Below are positions 45,363 to 53,949 of a stretch of DNA of 64,000 nucleotides, in pieces. Origin of the DNA: CAWJPW01 sp963844845 (GTDB lineage Bacteria; Acidobacteriota; Thermoanaerobaculia; Thermoanaerobaculales; Sulfomarinibacteraceae); assembly GCA_963844845.1 (NCBI GenBank), contig CAWJPW010000001.1, positions 310,001 through 374,000 on the forward strand. Direction: 5' to 3'. Made by a program: the position numbers and the translations under genes. Each line of letters opens with the position of its first letter. The first letter of the stretch is position 1. Under the pieces are notes generated by a model. The model saw nothing but the letters and a program-made list of their open reading frames with translations. It ran no database searches and was not told the DNA's origin.

Positions 45363-46306
45363 GATGCGCCTCCCGCGGCTGCCTCGCTGGCCTCGATGGA
45401 GTGGATGAATACGTCTTCCAGCGAGGGCACGATGGGCTCAACCCGAGCCGGCGTGTTGCCGGCCTCCTCCAGGAGAGCCAGCGTCCGCCGCCGGCCCTCG
45501 TTGGCATCCCCCACCACCAGGTGCAGCCTGGTACCGAAAATCGACACCTCGCGGACCCAGGCCTCGGAGTCCAGCCGCTCCAGGGCCTCGACGGTGCGCG
45601 GGCATTCCACCTCGAGTACCGCGGCGCCGGCAAAGACCTGCTTGAGCTGGTGGACGGTGCCCAGCTGGATCACTCGACCGGCGTGCATGAGGGCGAGGCG
45701 GTGGCAGTGCTCGGCCTCGTCGAGGTAGTGCGTGGTCACGAAGATCGTGACGCCCGACTCGGAGAGGCCGTCGATGAGCTGCCAGAAGCTCCGCCGCGAG
45801 ATCGGGTCGACGCCCCCGGTGGGCTCGTCCAGGAACACCACCGGTGGCTCGTGGAGGAGCGCGGAGGCCAGCGCCAGGCGCTGCTTCCAGCCGCCGGGCA
45901 GGTCGCCGGTGAGCAGATCCTCCTTGCCGTCGAGGTCGGCCATCGCCACCGCCCACGCCTCGCGCTCGGCCAGACGCTGGTTGCGCAGGCCGTAAACCCC
46001 GCCGAAGAAGCGCAGGTTCTGCCGCACTGTGAGGTCCTCGTAGAGGCTGAAGCGCTGGCTCATGTAGCCGATGCGGCGCTTGACGTCGTCGGGGTGCTTG
46101 GCCACATCGATGCCGAGTACGCGGGCTTCACCCGAGGTCGGACGTAGCAGGCCGCAGAGGATTCGGATGGTGGTTGTCTTGCCGGCTCCGTTGGAGCCGA
46201 GGAAGCCGAAGATCTCACCTTGCTTCACCTCGAGGTTGACATGGTCCACGGCGACGAAGTCGCCGAAGCGGCGGGTGAGCTCGTGGGTGCTGACGACGGT
46301 GTCCAT
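45359..46306 (-). CDS. ABC transporter ATP-binding protein (YbhF half)
   Basis: 315 residues with Walker A GSNGAGKT, Q-loop YMSQRFSLY, a divergent signature DLPGGWKQRL, Walker B VVFLDEPTGGVDP and switch His THYLDEAEHC. The C-terminal ~75 residues form the usual extra domain ending in PSLEDVFIHSIEA. In Escherichia coli YbhF two such ATPases are fused; here they are separate genes on either side of a TolC gene. Confidence 0.95.
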   Translation of the reverse strand: MDTVVSTHELTRRFGDFVAVDHVNLEVKQGEIFGFLGSNGAGKTTTIRILCGLLRPTSGEARVLGIDVAKHPDDVKRRIGYMSQRFSLYEDLTVRQNLRFFGGVYGLRNQRLAEREAWAVAMADLDGKEDLLTGDLPGGWKQRLALASALLHEPPVVFLDEPTGGVDPISRRSFWQLIDGLSESGVTIFVTTHYLDEAEHCHRLALMHAGRVIQLGTVHQLKQVFAGAAVLEVECPRTVEALERLDSEAWVREVSIFGTRLHLVVGDANEGRRRTLALLEEAGNTPARVEPIVPSLEDVFIHSIEASEAAAGGAS

Positions 46307-46316
46307 GGCGCTTTCT

Positions 46317-47678
46317 CTAGCGACCGACGGCGCGGTCGAGGCCCGCTTGAGCCAGCCGCGCGTCCACCACCGCCGCGGTGCGATCGAGCCCCGCCTGGAG
46401 CTGGGCCACCTCGGCGTCGAGGAGCTCGGAGGACGGGATCAGACCCTCGCGGTAGCGGTCCGCGGAGACGCGCCGGTTCTCCTTGGCGGACTCCAGGTTG
46501 GTGGCCGTGACGGTGACGGCGGCGCGGGCCGTCTCGAGGTCGCGGAGACGCGCCGTGACCTCCTGGCGGATCCCGCGCGTGAGCTCGTCGAGACGGTGGC
46601 GTAGCGCGCCGGCCTCGGACCGCGCCTCGCTCACCCTGGCGCGTCGCTTGCCGCCGTCGAACACCCGCCAGCCCACGTTCACCGAGACGTCCCAGAAGTC
46701 CTGGAAGGAGTCGGTCATCGGGATGATGCGGGGGTTGGGCCGGGCGTAGTCCCAGCTCGCGCGGGCGCTGACCTGGGGGCGCAGGGCGGCGTCCTTCACC
46801 CGCGCCGCGGCGTCCGCGGCCTCAACCCGGGCAGAGAGGGCAGCCACCTCGGGGCGTTGGGCGAGGGCCGCAGTGACCAGCTCCTGCAGCGGCTCCCGGT
46901 TGGCCGGCGGTGGGCCTTGCGGCTCGGCGACCTCGAGGGGCTGACCCAGGGGCAGGTCGAGGAGCCGGCCGAGGTCGGCCTCGGCGACCGCCGCCGCGTT
47001 GGCGGCGCGCAGGCGGGCGAGCTTGGCGCGGTCGCGCTGGACCTTCACCGCGAGCACGTCGTTGGCGGCCGCCATCCCGAACTCCTGGAGGTTCTCGGTG
47101 TCCTTCAGGTGGGCGTCGAAGGCCTTGATGCCGTCGGCCAGCACCTGCTCGCGCCGGCGCGCCAGCGCCAGGTCGAGGTAGGCCTTCGTGACCTCGAGCA
47201 CGAGGTCGTTGGCGGCCGAGTCGAGGTCGCTCGTCGCAGCGAGCCTTCGCTTCTCGGCGGCGTCGGTCCCCCACGTGAGCGCGCCCCCGGTATACAACGG
47301 TACCGACACGCCGATTCCGGCGGAGTAGCGATTCGGCAGGTCCGGGAAGATCACCCGGGCTGAGCCGTCGGGCTCGGGCAGGGCGAGCTCAGGCACGTGG
47401 GTCTGGCGGTCGTAGCTGGCCGAGAGGTCGATGTCGGGCAGCCGCGCCGCCCGTGCGCCACGCTCACCGGCGGTACGCGCCTCAAGCCGCGAGCGCAGCT
47501 CGTCCAGCCGCGGCGAGGCTTCACGCGCTTGCGCGACGGCCTCGGCGAGAGAGAGCTCGAGGGGCGCCGGGGCATCGTCGGCGGCGGCCGCGGGAAGCAC
47601 CATCGCCATGGCAAGCAGCGCGGCCGCGGCAGGGCAGGCCCGCGTGACACGCTTCATGAAAGGGTCGCGGTGTGCCAT
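46317..47678 (-). CDS. TolC-family outer-membrane efflux protein
   Basis: 453 residues from ATG 47678 (GGAGG seven bases upstream, start overlapping the ATPase stop). A signal peptide (AAAALLAMAMVLPAAAADD) is followed by two long repeated helical halves typical of TolC (LSLAEAVAQAREASPRLDELRS; ELVTAALAQRPEVAALSARVE). It gives the exporter its own outer-membrane duct, embedded between the two ATPase genes. Confidence 0.94.
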   Translation of the reverse strand: MAHRDPFMKRVTRACPAAAALLAMAMVLPAAAADDAPAPLELSLAEAVAQAREASPRLDELRSRLEARTAGERGARAARLPDIDLSASYDRQTHVPELALPEPDGSARVIFPDLPNRYSAGIGVSVPLYTGGALTWGTDAAEKRRLAATSDLDSAANDLVLEVTKAYLDLALARRREQVLADGIKAFDAHLKDTENLQEFGMAAANDVLAVKVQRDRAKLARLRAANAAAVAEADLGRLLDLPLGQPLEVAEPQGPPPANREPLQELVTAALAQRPEVAALSARVEAADAAARVKDAALRPQVSARASWDYARPNPRIIPMTDSFQDFWDVSVNVGWRVFDGGKRRARVSEARSEAGALRHRLDELTRGIRQEVTARLRDLETARAAVTVTATNLESAKENRRVSADRYREGLIPSSELLDAEVAQLQAGLDRTAAVVDARLAQAGLDRAVGR

Positions 47679-48640
47679 CAGTGAACCTCCTCGACCGCCG
47701 CCGGGGCATCGGCAGCGCGGATTCGGGCGATGAAGACATCCTCGAGCGACGGGCGCATTGCCCGCACCGCCTCGACCTCGACACCGGCGGTTCGAAGCTC
47801 CCCGGCAATCTCGGCGGCGAGGCGGTCGGCGGCATCGCCCACTGCAGCGGCGTTGGCGTGCAGACGCTCGCCGAAGGTCTCGACTTGGGTCACGCCGGAG
47901 AGCCCCCGCAACACCTCGAGGGCGCCCGCCCGGGGTGTTGCGAGAACCTCGAGAACCGTGCCGCCCGCATCCCGGCGCAAAGCCTGGGGATCGTCCAGCG
48001 CGAGCAGACGGCCGTGGTGCATGAGCCCAACGCGCTGGCAGCGTTCGGCCTCGTCCAGGTAGGGAGTCGTCATCACCAGGGTGAGCCCGTCCCGCTGGAG
48101 CCGCGACAGCAGCCGCCAGAAGTCGCGCCGCGACACCGGGTCGACCCCGGTGGTGGGCTCGTCGAGCACCAGCAGGTCGGGCCGGTGGATGAGCGTGCAG
48201 GCGAGCGCTAGCTTCTGCTTCATGCCGCCGGACAGGCGGGCGGCCAGGCGCCCCCGGAAGGGCGTGAGGCGGACCAGATCGAGGAGCTCTTCGCGGCGCT
48301 CACGCCAGCCCCGCACGCCGTGGATGCGGGCGAAGAACGCCACGTTCTCGTCCACCGAAAGATCGCCGTAGAGCGAGAATCGCTGCGACAGGTAACCGAC
48401 GCTGTGGGCCAGGCGGCGGCGTTGCTTAAAGGGATCGAGGCCGCAGGTGGTGACACTGCCACCGTGCGCCTTGAGGATGCCCAGGGCAACCCGCAGGGTG
48501 GTGGTTTTGCCGGCGCCGTCAGGGCCTATGAGACCGAACATCTCGCCCCTGGCCACCGCGAAGCTCACCCCGTCCACCGCGGTGAGGTCGCCGTAGCGTC
48601 GTACCAGACCGTCGACATGGAGCATGGACTCTTGAGCCAT
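47678..48640 (-). CDS. ABC transporter ATP-binding protein (YbhF half)
   Basis: 320 residues; start at ATG 48640 behind GGGGAG, rather than the upstream GTG 48658. Walker A GPDGAGKT, signature LSGGMKQK (canonical, unlike the other half), Walker B LLVLDEPTTGVDP, and TTPYLDEAERC, in which the switch His is replaced by Pro (TTPY). This asymmetry, a good signature without the switch His, suggests the two ATPases act as a complementary pair. Confidence 0.94.
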   Translation of the reverse strand: MAQESMLHVDGLVRRYGDLTAVDGVSFAVARGEMFGLIGPDGAGKTTTLRVALGILKAHGGSVTTCGLDPFKQRRRLAHSVGYLSQRFSLYGDLSVDENVAFFARIHGVRGWRERREELLDLVRLTPFRGRLAARLSGGMKQKLALACTLIHRPDLLVLDEPTTGVDPVSRRDFWRLLSRLQRDGLTLVMTTPYLDEAERCQRVGLMHHGRLLALDDPQALRRDAGGTVLEVLATPRAGALEVLRGLSGVTQVETFGERLHANAAAVGDAADRLAAEIAGELRTAGVEVEAVRAMRPSLEDVFIARIRAADAPAAVEEVH

Positions 48641-48664
48641 GGCTCGCGCTCCCCTCACGCCCGG

Positions 48665-49660
48665 TCAGCCCGCCGCCGGGGTCGGTGCGGCATCGGCCGC
48701 CTCGAGGCGCGCGGTGGCCGGCATGCCGGGCTTGAACAAGCCGTCGGCGTTGTCGAGAAAGATCTTGACCTTGTAGACCAGCTTCACGCGCTCGTCACGA
48801 GTCTGGACGTTCTTGGGCGTGAACTCCGCCTCGGGGCTGATGTAGCCGAGTGTCCCGGTGCGCTCCCGACCGTCGTCCGTCACCACCGTGGCCTTCTGGC
48901 CCAGGCGCATCCGCCCGAGGTCCTGCTCACCGATCCAGGCGGTGAGCCAGGGGTGCGCGAGGTCGGTGACCACCGCGAGGGCGGTGCCGGCGGAGATCAC
49001 CTCACCCGGCTCCACCATCGTCTCGGTGACGACACCGTCGAGGGGGCTGGCGATGGTGGCGTCGTGGATCTGCTGCTGGATCTGCGCGATGCGCGCCGCC
49101 GCCGCCTCCTTGTGGGCCCTGGCCGCGGCGATCTCCTCGGGTCGGAAGCCGGCCTCGAGCTTGCGCACCTGCTCGCCCACCGCCTTCACCTGCTGCTCGG
49201 CCACGTCGCGCCGGGTGCGGGCGTCGTCGCGGGCCTTGACGGTGCCGGAGCCGGCGTCCAAGAGCCCCTGGAAACGGTCGAGGTCGCGCGTGGCCGCCTC
49301 CAGGTCGGTCTTCGCCTGGGCCAAGCGCGCGTGCCCCTCGGCGATGTCCTCGCTGCGGTAGCCGGCGCGCTTGAGCGCCAGGTCCGCGGTCGCCTTGTCC
49401 TGCTCCGCCTGGGCGGCGGCGAGGGCGAGCCGGAGGTCGACCGTGTCGATGCGCGCGATCTCCTGGCCCGCGGTGAGGACATTGCCCTCGTCCAGGGGGA
49501 ACCAGACCAACGTCCCCCCAACCTTGCTGGACACCCGCACGTCGGTGGCCTCCACGTGGCCCGAGGCGAGCACCACACCGGAATCATCGTGGCGGTGGCA
49601 GGCGCCCGCTGCAATCAGTGCGGCGACGGTGAGCACTCCGAGGGTGAAGGATGACCTCAT
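48665..49660 (-). CDS. HlyD/YbhG-type periplasmic adaptor lipoprotein
   Basis: 331 residues. Lipoprotein signal LTVAALIAAGAC (Cys21), barrel and lipoyl halves (VVLASGHVEATDVRVSSKVGG; ASPLDGVVTETMVEPGEVI) separated by a long coiled coil (~80-195). Membrane-fusion proteins of this kind bridge the ABC permeases and TolC. It overlaps the TetR gene by four bases. Confidence 0.95.
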   Translation of the reverse strand: MRSSFTLGVLTVAALIAAGACHRHDDSGVVLASGHVEATDVRVSSKVGGTLVWFPLDEGNVLTAGQEIARIDTVDLRLALAAAQAEQDKATADLALKRAGYRSEDIAEGHARLAQAKTDLEAATRDLDRFQGLLDAGSGTVKARDDARTRRDVAEQQVKAVGEQVRKLEAGFRPEEIAAARAHKEAAAARIAQIQQQIHDATIASPLDGVVTETMVEPGEVISAGTALAVVTDLAHPWLTAWIGEQDLGRMRLGQKATVVTDDGRERTGTLGYISPEAEFTPKNVQTRDERVKLVYKVKIFLDNADGLFKPGMPATARLEAADAAPTPAAG

Positions 49661-50295
49661 GACTCTCCTCCAGGGGAAATCTCGATGCCGTTGAGAAACA
49701 GGTCACTGACGAAGGCCCCGATGTCGGCCGGAAACGGCGGTGCGTCGGGCGGGACCAGACCCTGCGTCGCGAGCCGTGCCCGGACCGGCGCGCTGATGGT
49801 GAGGAGCATGACCGCGGCCACCAGGGCGAGGTGGACTGCCAATGGGTGCACGGGGCGAAAGCGGCCGGTGGCAGCACCCTCGGAGAGCACTTCCCAGGTC
49901 GCCTGCGCCAGCTTCACCAGCTCGCCGAGGATCTCGTCGCTGAGGTGCTCCCCACCCCCGGTGAGCTCGCGCACGATGAGGAGGAGGTGCTCCTCCGTGC
50001 GGGCGTTCTCGGCGAGGGCGTCCACCAAAGCCCGGAGCTTGGCCGCCGAGCCGTCGGCCGCCGCCACCGCCGGCCGCACCCGCGCCAGGGCACGGGCGAG
50101 GTTGCGGCGCAGGACCGCGTCGAAGAGCGCGTCCTTGTCGCCCACGTGGTAGTAGAGCATCGCCTTGTTGACCCCGGCGCGGCGCGCGATCTCGTCGACC
50201 CGTGCTCCCGCAAAGCCGCGCTCGAAGAAAACGTCGGCGGCCGCTTCGAGGATGCCGGCGACCCGCTCGTCCGTGCTGCTCCCGTGCTCATCCAC
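49657..50295 (-). CDS. TetR-family regulator of the exporter operon
   Basis: 212 residues from GTG 50295, eight bases after AAAGGAG; the ATG at 50316 lies upstream of this site. N-terminal HTH domain: ILEAAADVFFERGFAGARVDEIARRAGVNKAMLYYHVGDKDALF. A ligand domain follows. Head of an operon with adaptor, ATPase, TolC, ATPase and two permeases (like CecR-YbhGFSR of E. coli). A palindrome over the start of transcription suggests autorepression. Confidence 0.93.
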   Translation of the reverse strand: MDEHGSSTDERVAGILEAAADVFFERGFAGARVDEIARRAGVNKAMLYYHVGDKDALFDAVLRRNLARALARVRPAVAAADGSAAKLRALVDALAENARTEEHLLLIVRELTGGGEHLSDEILGELVKLAQATWEVLSEGAATGRFRPVHPLAVHLALVAAVMLLTISAPVRARLATQGLVPPDAPPFPADIGAFVSDLFLNGIEISPGGES

Positions 50296-50324
50296 TGCCC
50301 TACTCCTTTCAACCATCCGGTTTA

Positions 50325-50370
50325 ACCAACCGGTTGGTAATAAACTAAAGTCACGACCACCGATTGTCAA
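50325..50370 (-). promoter_or_regulatory. Promoter and operator of the exporter operon
   Basis: On the minus strand TTGACA (50370-50365), a 17-bp spacer and TAGTTT (50347-50342) make a good sigma-70-type promoter. Directly downstream, ACCAACCGGTTGGT (50338-50325) is a perfect 14-bp palindrome over the expected transcription start, with a related AACCATCCGGTT half-site next to it. This fits a TetR operator. Confidence 0.72.
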
Positions 50371-50457
50371 GCCCGCATTGCGCCGCCTCCGGGTTGAGGG
50401 TAGAGTTCATCAGAACCCGGCCCCCTCGGCCCGGGCGTCCTCTTTGGGAGTTGACCC

Positions 50458-50802
50458 ATGAATGACGCGGATCTGCAGCGCCGGCGCTTCCCGAGGATTC
50501 CCTCGGAGAATGCGGTGCTCGTGACCAGGCTCGGCCCGGAGGAGATCGAGCAGTTCGCCACTACCCGCTCGGTTAGCCTCGGCGGCTGCATGTTCCTCAG
50601 TAATAAGACCCTCAGCGAGGGAACTCCGCTCCGTCTGCTGATCTCGGTGGGCCGGCGAACTCTCAAGGTGCTCGCCCGCGTGGTGTACGAGACCCCCCGC
50701 GACGACGGCCGCAACGCCATCGGGGTGGAGTTTCTCGAGCTCGACCCCGCCGACCGGACCGTGCTCGAGGACCTCCTCAGCCACGACACCGCCCCCGGCT
50801 AG
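50458..50802 (+). CDS. PilZ-domain protein
   Basis: 114 residues; GGGAG before ATG 50458. c-di-GMP binding motifs RRRFPRI (residues 8-14) and SVSLGGCMF (D/NxSxxG-type, ~38-46) are both present. As a stand-alone PilZ protein it would bind c-di-GMP and alter a partner. It lies 20 bp before the SelW-like gene; a GGDEF protein is encoded at 60.8 kb. Confidence 0.92.
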   Translation: MNDADLQRRRFPRIPSENAVLVTRLGPEEIEQFATTRSVSLGGCMFLSNKTLSEGTPLRLLISVGRRTLKVLARVVYETPRDDGRNAIGVEFLELDPADRTVLEDLLSHDTAPG

Positions 50803-50822
50803 GCGCTTCCCAGGGAGAGACG

Positions 50823-51056
50823 ATGCCCGATGTGACCATTCGCTACTGTAACGCCTGAGGCTACAGGCCCCGGGCCGCCCGGGCGGTGGCCCTGCTCCAA
50901 GAACAGCTCGGCGTGGAAGCCAACCTCCAGGTGGGCTCCTCCGGCGAGTTCACCGTCCTGGTGGACGACAATGTCGTGATCAAGAAGGGCTGGCTCGGCT
51001 TCCCGTCCGAGACGAAGATCGTCGCGGCCGTGGCCGAGGCGCTGCAGCGGCTCTGA
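50823..51056 (+). CDS. SelW/Rdx-type selenoprotein with in-frame UGA
   Basis: Reading through TGA 50856-50858 gives 77 residues: IRYCNA-Sec-GYRPRAARAVALLQ and so on, then FTVLVDDNVVIKKG and FPSETKIVAAVAEAL. This is the Rdx (SelW/SelT/SelH) family: the CxxU redox motif (Cys9, Sec12), the YxPRA helix and the FP...IV tail are all in place. A CCCGGG/CCCGGG stem (50869-50883) starts 10 bases after the UGA, as in a bacterial SECIS. GGGAGAG precedes the ATG. It is a small thioredoxin-fold redox protein; the partner is unknown. Missed by ordinary ORF calling because of the UGA. Confidence 0.88.
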
Positions 51057-51063
51057 ACCGGTC

Positions 51064-51960
51064 TCAGCGCAGCAGCAGACCCACGCCGAGCCCCAGCGCC
51101 AGGAACGAGTTGGTGGCCAGGTTCCACGCGACGTTGGCTCCCAATGCCGGGACGGCCACTCTCGTCGCGGTGTCCCCCAGCGCCCAGCCCACCGGCTTGA
51201 CGAGGAGCAGCGACGGCAGCGCCGCTACCAGTGCTGGAGCGGGCAGGGACCCGAAGACCACGGCGGCGCCGATCGAGACCGGTGTGAGCAGCGCCGCGGC
51301 GGCGTAGACACGTCCGGCGGCGCGCCGCCCGAGCAGCAGCACGAGGTTGCGCCGCCCCCCCTGGCGGTCCGCCGCCTCGTCGGGAAACTCGTTGAGAAGC
51401 AGCAGGTTGAACGTCATGAGAAAGGCCGGAACCGCGGCCGCCACGGCGGCGGGCCCCAGGCGCCCGTCCTGCACCAGGGCGGTCCCCGCCACAGGCAGGG
51501 CGCCCAGTCCGAGCCCCGCCGCGATCTCGCCCACCCCCACGCGCGCCAGCAGGTCGGTGTAGCCGAGCACGAGCACCGCCCCTGCCGCCATGAGCGGCAC
51601 CATAACCCAGCCCACGACAACCACGAACCAGATGCCGGCGGCGAGCCCCACGGTCGCCATGGCCACGCCGAAGGCACGGGCCCCTCTCACGCTCATCACC
51701 CCCGCAGGCAGGGTTCCGCTGCCACCCGAGAACGGGGTGCGCTCGGTGTGCAAGTCGATGCCGGTGCGAATGTCGGAGACCTCGTTGAAGATGTTCACCG
51801 CCGCGTGGAGGGCGAGCAGGCCGACGAGGGCGACCACCGTGCGCGGCCAGGAGAAGCCGCCGTCCCAGGCGCCCGCGGCCGCCCCGGCGGCGACCAGCGT
51901 CACGGGAAGGAGGAGGAAGGGGGCACGGGCGACCCCTGCAAAGGCAGACACTGACGGCAT
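51064..51960 (-). CDS. UbiA-family prenyltransferase
   Basis: 298 residues with about eight helices; GGAGG before ATG. The two Asp-rich motifs are NEVSDIRTGID (in NIFNEVSDIRTGID) and NEFPDEAADRQGGRRN. MenA- and UbiA-like enzymes attach a polyprenyl chain to a quinone precursor in the membrane. It may act in menaquinone synthesis, but no men gene is nearby. Stop is 7 bp from the SelW stop (convergent). Confidence 0.9.
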   Translation of the reverse strand: MPSVSAFAGVARAPFLLLPVTLVAAGAAAGAWDGGFSWPRTVVALVGLLALHAAVNIFNEVSDIRTGIDLHTERTPFSGGSGTLPAGVMSVRGARAFGVAMATVGLAAGIWFVVVVGWVMVPLMAAGAVLVLGYTDLLARVGVGEIAAGLGLGALPVAGTALVQDGRLGPAAVAAAVPAFLMTFNLLLLNEFPDEAADRQGGRRNLVLLLGRRAAGRVYAAAALLTPVSIGAAVVFGSLPAPALVAALPSLLLVKPVGWALGDTATRVAVPALGANVAWNLATNSFLALGLGVGLLLR

Positions 51961-51988
51961 GGCAGGACCTCCAGGCGCGGGGCGTGCG

Positions 51989-52576
51989 TCAGACCGTGCG
52001 AGCCGCCTCGATCACCCAGAAGTCATGGTACAGGGTATGGCGTCGGAGCGGTTCGAGACCGGCCTCGCGCAGGCTGGTCTCGACGTCATCAGGGGCGATG
52101 CGAAACGCTGGCGACGGCCCGTGCAGCGGATCGCCGTCCCGATCCCAGTCGCACAGCACCAGCCGACCGCCGCGGGTGAGTACCCGCGCCACCTCGGCCA
52201 GAGCCTCGACGGGCTGGTCCAGCTCGTGCAGGAGGTTGACCATGAGGACCACGTCGACGCTGGCATCCTCCACGGGCAGCGGTGCGCCGGCCTCCACCTC
52301 GAGGAGGCCCGCACGGTCGTCGAAGCCGGCCTCCTTGGCACGCGCGGCGATCACACCGAGCATCCGCGGCTCCACGTCGACGCACACGACCCGGAGCTCG
52401 GGAAGGCGGCGAAGCAACGGCAGGGCGAAGTAGCCGGTTCCCGCCCCCCAGTCCACCACAGTATGCGGATGGCGGGCGGCCACCAGGTCGACCAGCGGTT
52501 CGGCAGGCTGCCTGAGGAAGCGCTCTTCGCTGTCAAGGTGCTCGTGCTCTGAGAAACTGATCCTGTGGTGCGCCAT
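51989..52576 (-). CDS. Class I SAM-dependent methyltransferase
   Basis: 195 residues: motif I VVDWGAGTGYFALPLL, motif II-like VVCVDVEPRMLG, motif IV MVNLLHELDQP and the GGRLVLCDWD loop. Similar to UbiE/ArsM-like small-molecule methyltransferases. Located just upstream of the prenyltransferase gene, so quinone or related lipid methylation is possible, but this is only context. Confidence 0.92.
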   Translation of the reverse strand: MAHHRISFSEHEHLDSEERFLRQPAEPLVDLVAARHPHTVVDWGAGTGYFALPLLRRLPELRVVCVDVEPRMLGVIAARAKEAGFDDRAGLLEVEAGAPLPVEDASVDVVLMVNLLHELDQPVEALAEVARVLTRGGRLVLCDWDRDGDPLHGPSPAFRIAPDDVETSLREAGLEPLRRHTLYHDFWVIEAARTV

Positions 52577-52691
52577 GAACCTCTCCGCTCCCTACCGGCT
52601 CGACACTCGCGCCGCCCCTCGAGACCTCCCCGCGACCACGCCGCACGCGCGCTCGCGTCAGGGAGACCTCATCACCTCAGCAAACCATACC

Positions 52692-53876
52692 TCACCCGAT
52701 CCGCCCGTTCAGGTCCGCGGCCCGAAATGGACCCTCCTCGGCTATGAGAGCGCGGGCCTCGTCGACCTTCCCCCAGACGTTCCACAGCAGCACGCCACGC
52801 ACGCGGCCGTTCTCCAGGTAGTAGACCACGCCCTCGCGGAAGGGCTCCTTCCAGTCGGCGACGGTCTCCAGCCGCGAGTCGATGAGTCCCACCGCCTCAT
52901 AACCGAGGTCGAACAGGTCGGAGTAGAAGAAGGGCAGTGTCCGGAAGACCTCGTCTTCCCCGGCCATGTTCCTTCCGGCGAGCTCGCCCATGGTGTTGGC
53001 CGCGTCCTCGTGCTCGACCCGAAGTCGGCGGCCGAGCACCGGGCTCGAGAAGCGTGCCACGTCACCGGCCGCGAAGATGTCCGGGTGGCTGGTGCGCAGG
53101 TGCTCGTCCACCAGCACGCCGTCTTCGACGTCCAAGCCGGCACTGCTGGCGAGATCGTCGTTGGGGGCGAGCCCGAGACCGGCCACCACACCGTCGGCCT
53201 CCAGCTGACGCTGGGCGTCGTTGCGCGAGCGGAGTCGCAGTGCCACACGCTCCCCGTGCCGCTCGAGACCGACCACCTCCACCTCGTTCTCGACAACCAC
53301 GCCGCGCTCGCGGTAGTAGCCGTTGAGGAACTCGCTGAGCTCGCGCGGAAACAGGTGTGCCCCGATCCCGGCTTCACGCAGCACCATGATCGGCGCACGG
53401 TCATTCATCGTCAGGGCGGCGGCGAGCTCCGAGCCGATGAAGCCACCGCCGATCACCGCGAAGCAGCGCTTGGCCTCGGCCAATGCTCGGAGCTGCTGGT
53501 AGTCTGACAGGGTACGGAAGTACAGCACGTCGTCGCCACCGAAGCTGAGACGGCGGGCCGTGCCGCCGGTGGCGAGCAGCAGCTTGTCCGCGTGATGGGT
53601 GCGGCCGCGCTCGTCCGCGACGGCCTTGTGCGCGGGATCGAGCCCCACCGCCATGCAGCTGAGACGAAGGTCCACGTCCTCGGGCATCTCCCGCCAGATG
53701 GACTCGAGGGCGGCGTCCTTCCACAGCCCCTTGGTGAGGGGCGGGCGGTCGTAGGGGGGATGCGGCTCCGCAGCGAGCACTCCGATGCTGCCATCGGAGT
53801 CCACCGCACGGATGCCCTTCACTGCCGCGGCAGCGGTCATTCCTCCGCCGACGATGAGATAGCGATAGTCAGGCAT
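52692..53876 (-). CDS. FAD-dependent NAD(P)H oxidoreductase (ferredoxin/rubredoxin reductase-like)
   Basis: 394 residues from ATG 53876 with GGAGG upstream; the frame stays open beyond but only mirrors the DUF924 gene. FAD motif LIVGGGMTAAAAVKGI, NAD(P) motif CFAVIGGGFIGSELAAAL and flavin GD motif DIFAAGDVARF. Sequence and length match AIF/BphA4-like reductases that use an electron carrier. The partner is not clear from neighbours. Confidence 0.92.
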   Translation of the reverse strand: MPDYRYLIVGGGMTAAAAVKGIRAVDSDGSIGVLAAEPHPPYDRPPLTKGLWKDAALESIWREMPEDVDLRLSCMAVGLDPAHKAVADERGRTHHADKLLLATGGTARRLSFGGDDVLYFRTLSDYQQLRALAEAKRCFAVIGGGFIGSELAAALTMNDRAPIMVLREAGIGAHLFPRELSEFLNGYYRERGVVVENEVEVVGLERHGERVALRLRSRNDAQRQLEADGVVAGLGLAPNDDLASSAGLDVEDGVLVDEHLRTSHPDIFAAGDVARFSSPVLGRRLRVEHEDAANTMGELAGRNMAGEDEVFRTLPFFYSDLFDLGYEAVGLIDSRLETVADWKEPFREGVVYYLENGRVRGVLLWNVWGKVDEARALIAEEGPFRAADLNGRIG

Positions 53877-53949
53877 TGACACCTCCGTGAAGCGCGCCTC
53901 GGAGTAGGAAACGGCGCACGTCGCCGCGGCATTGCACGAGCGCTGTCCG

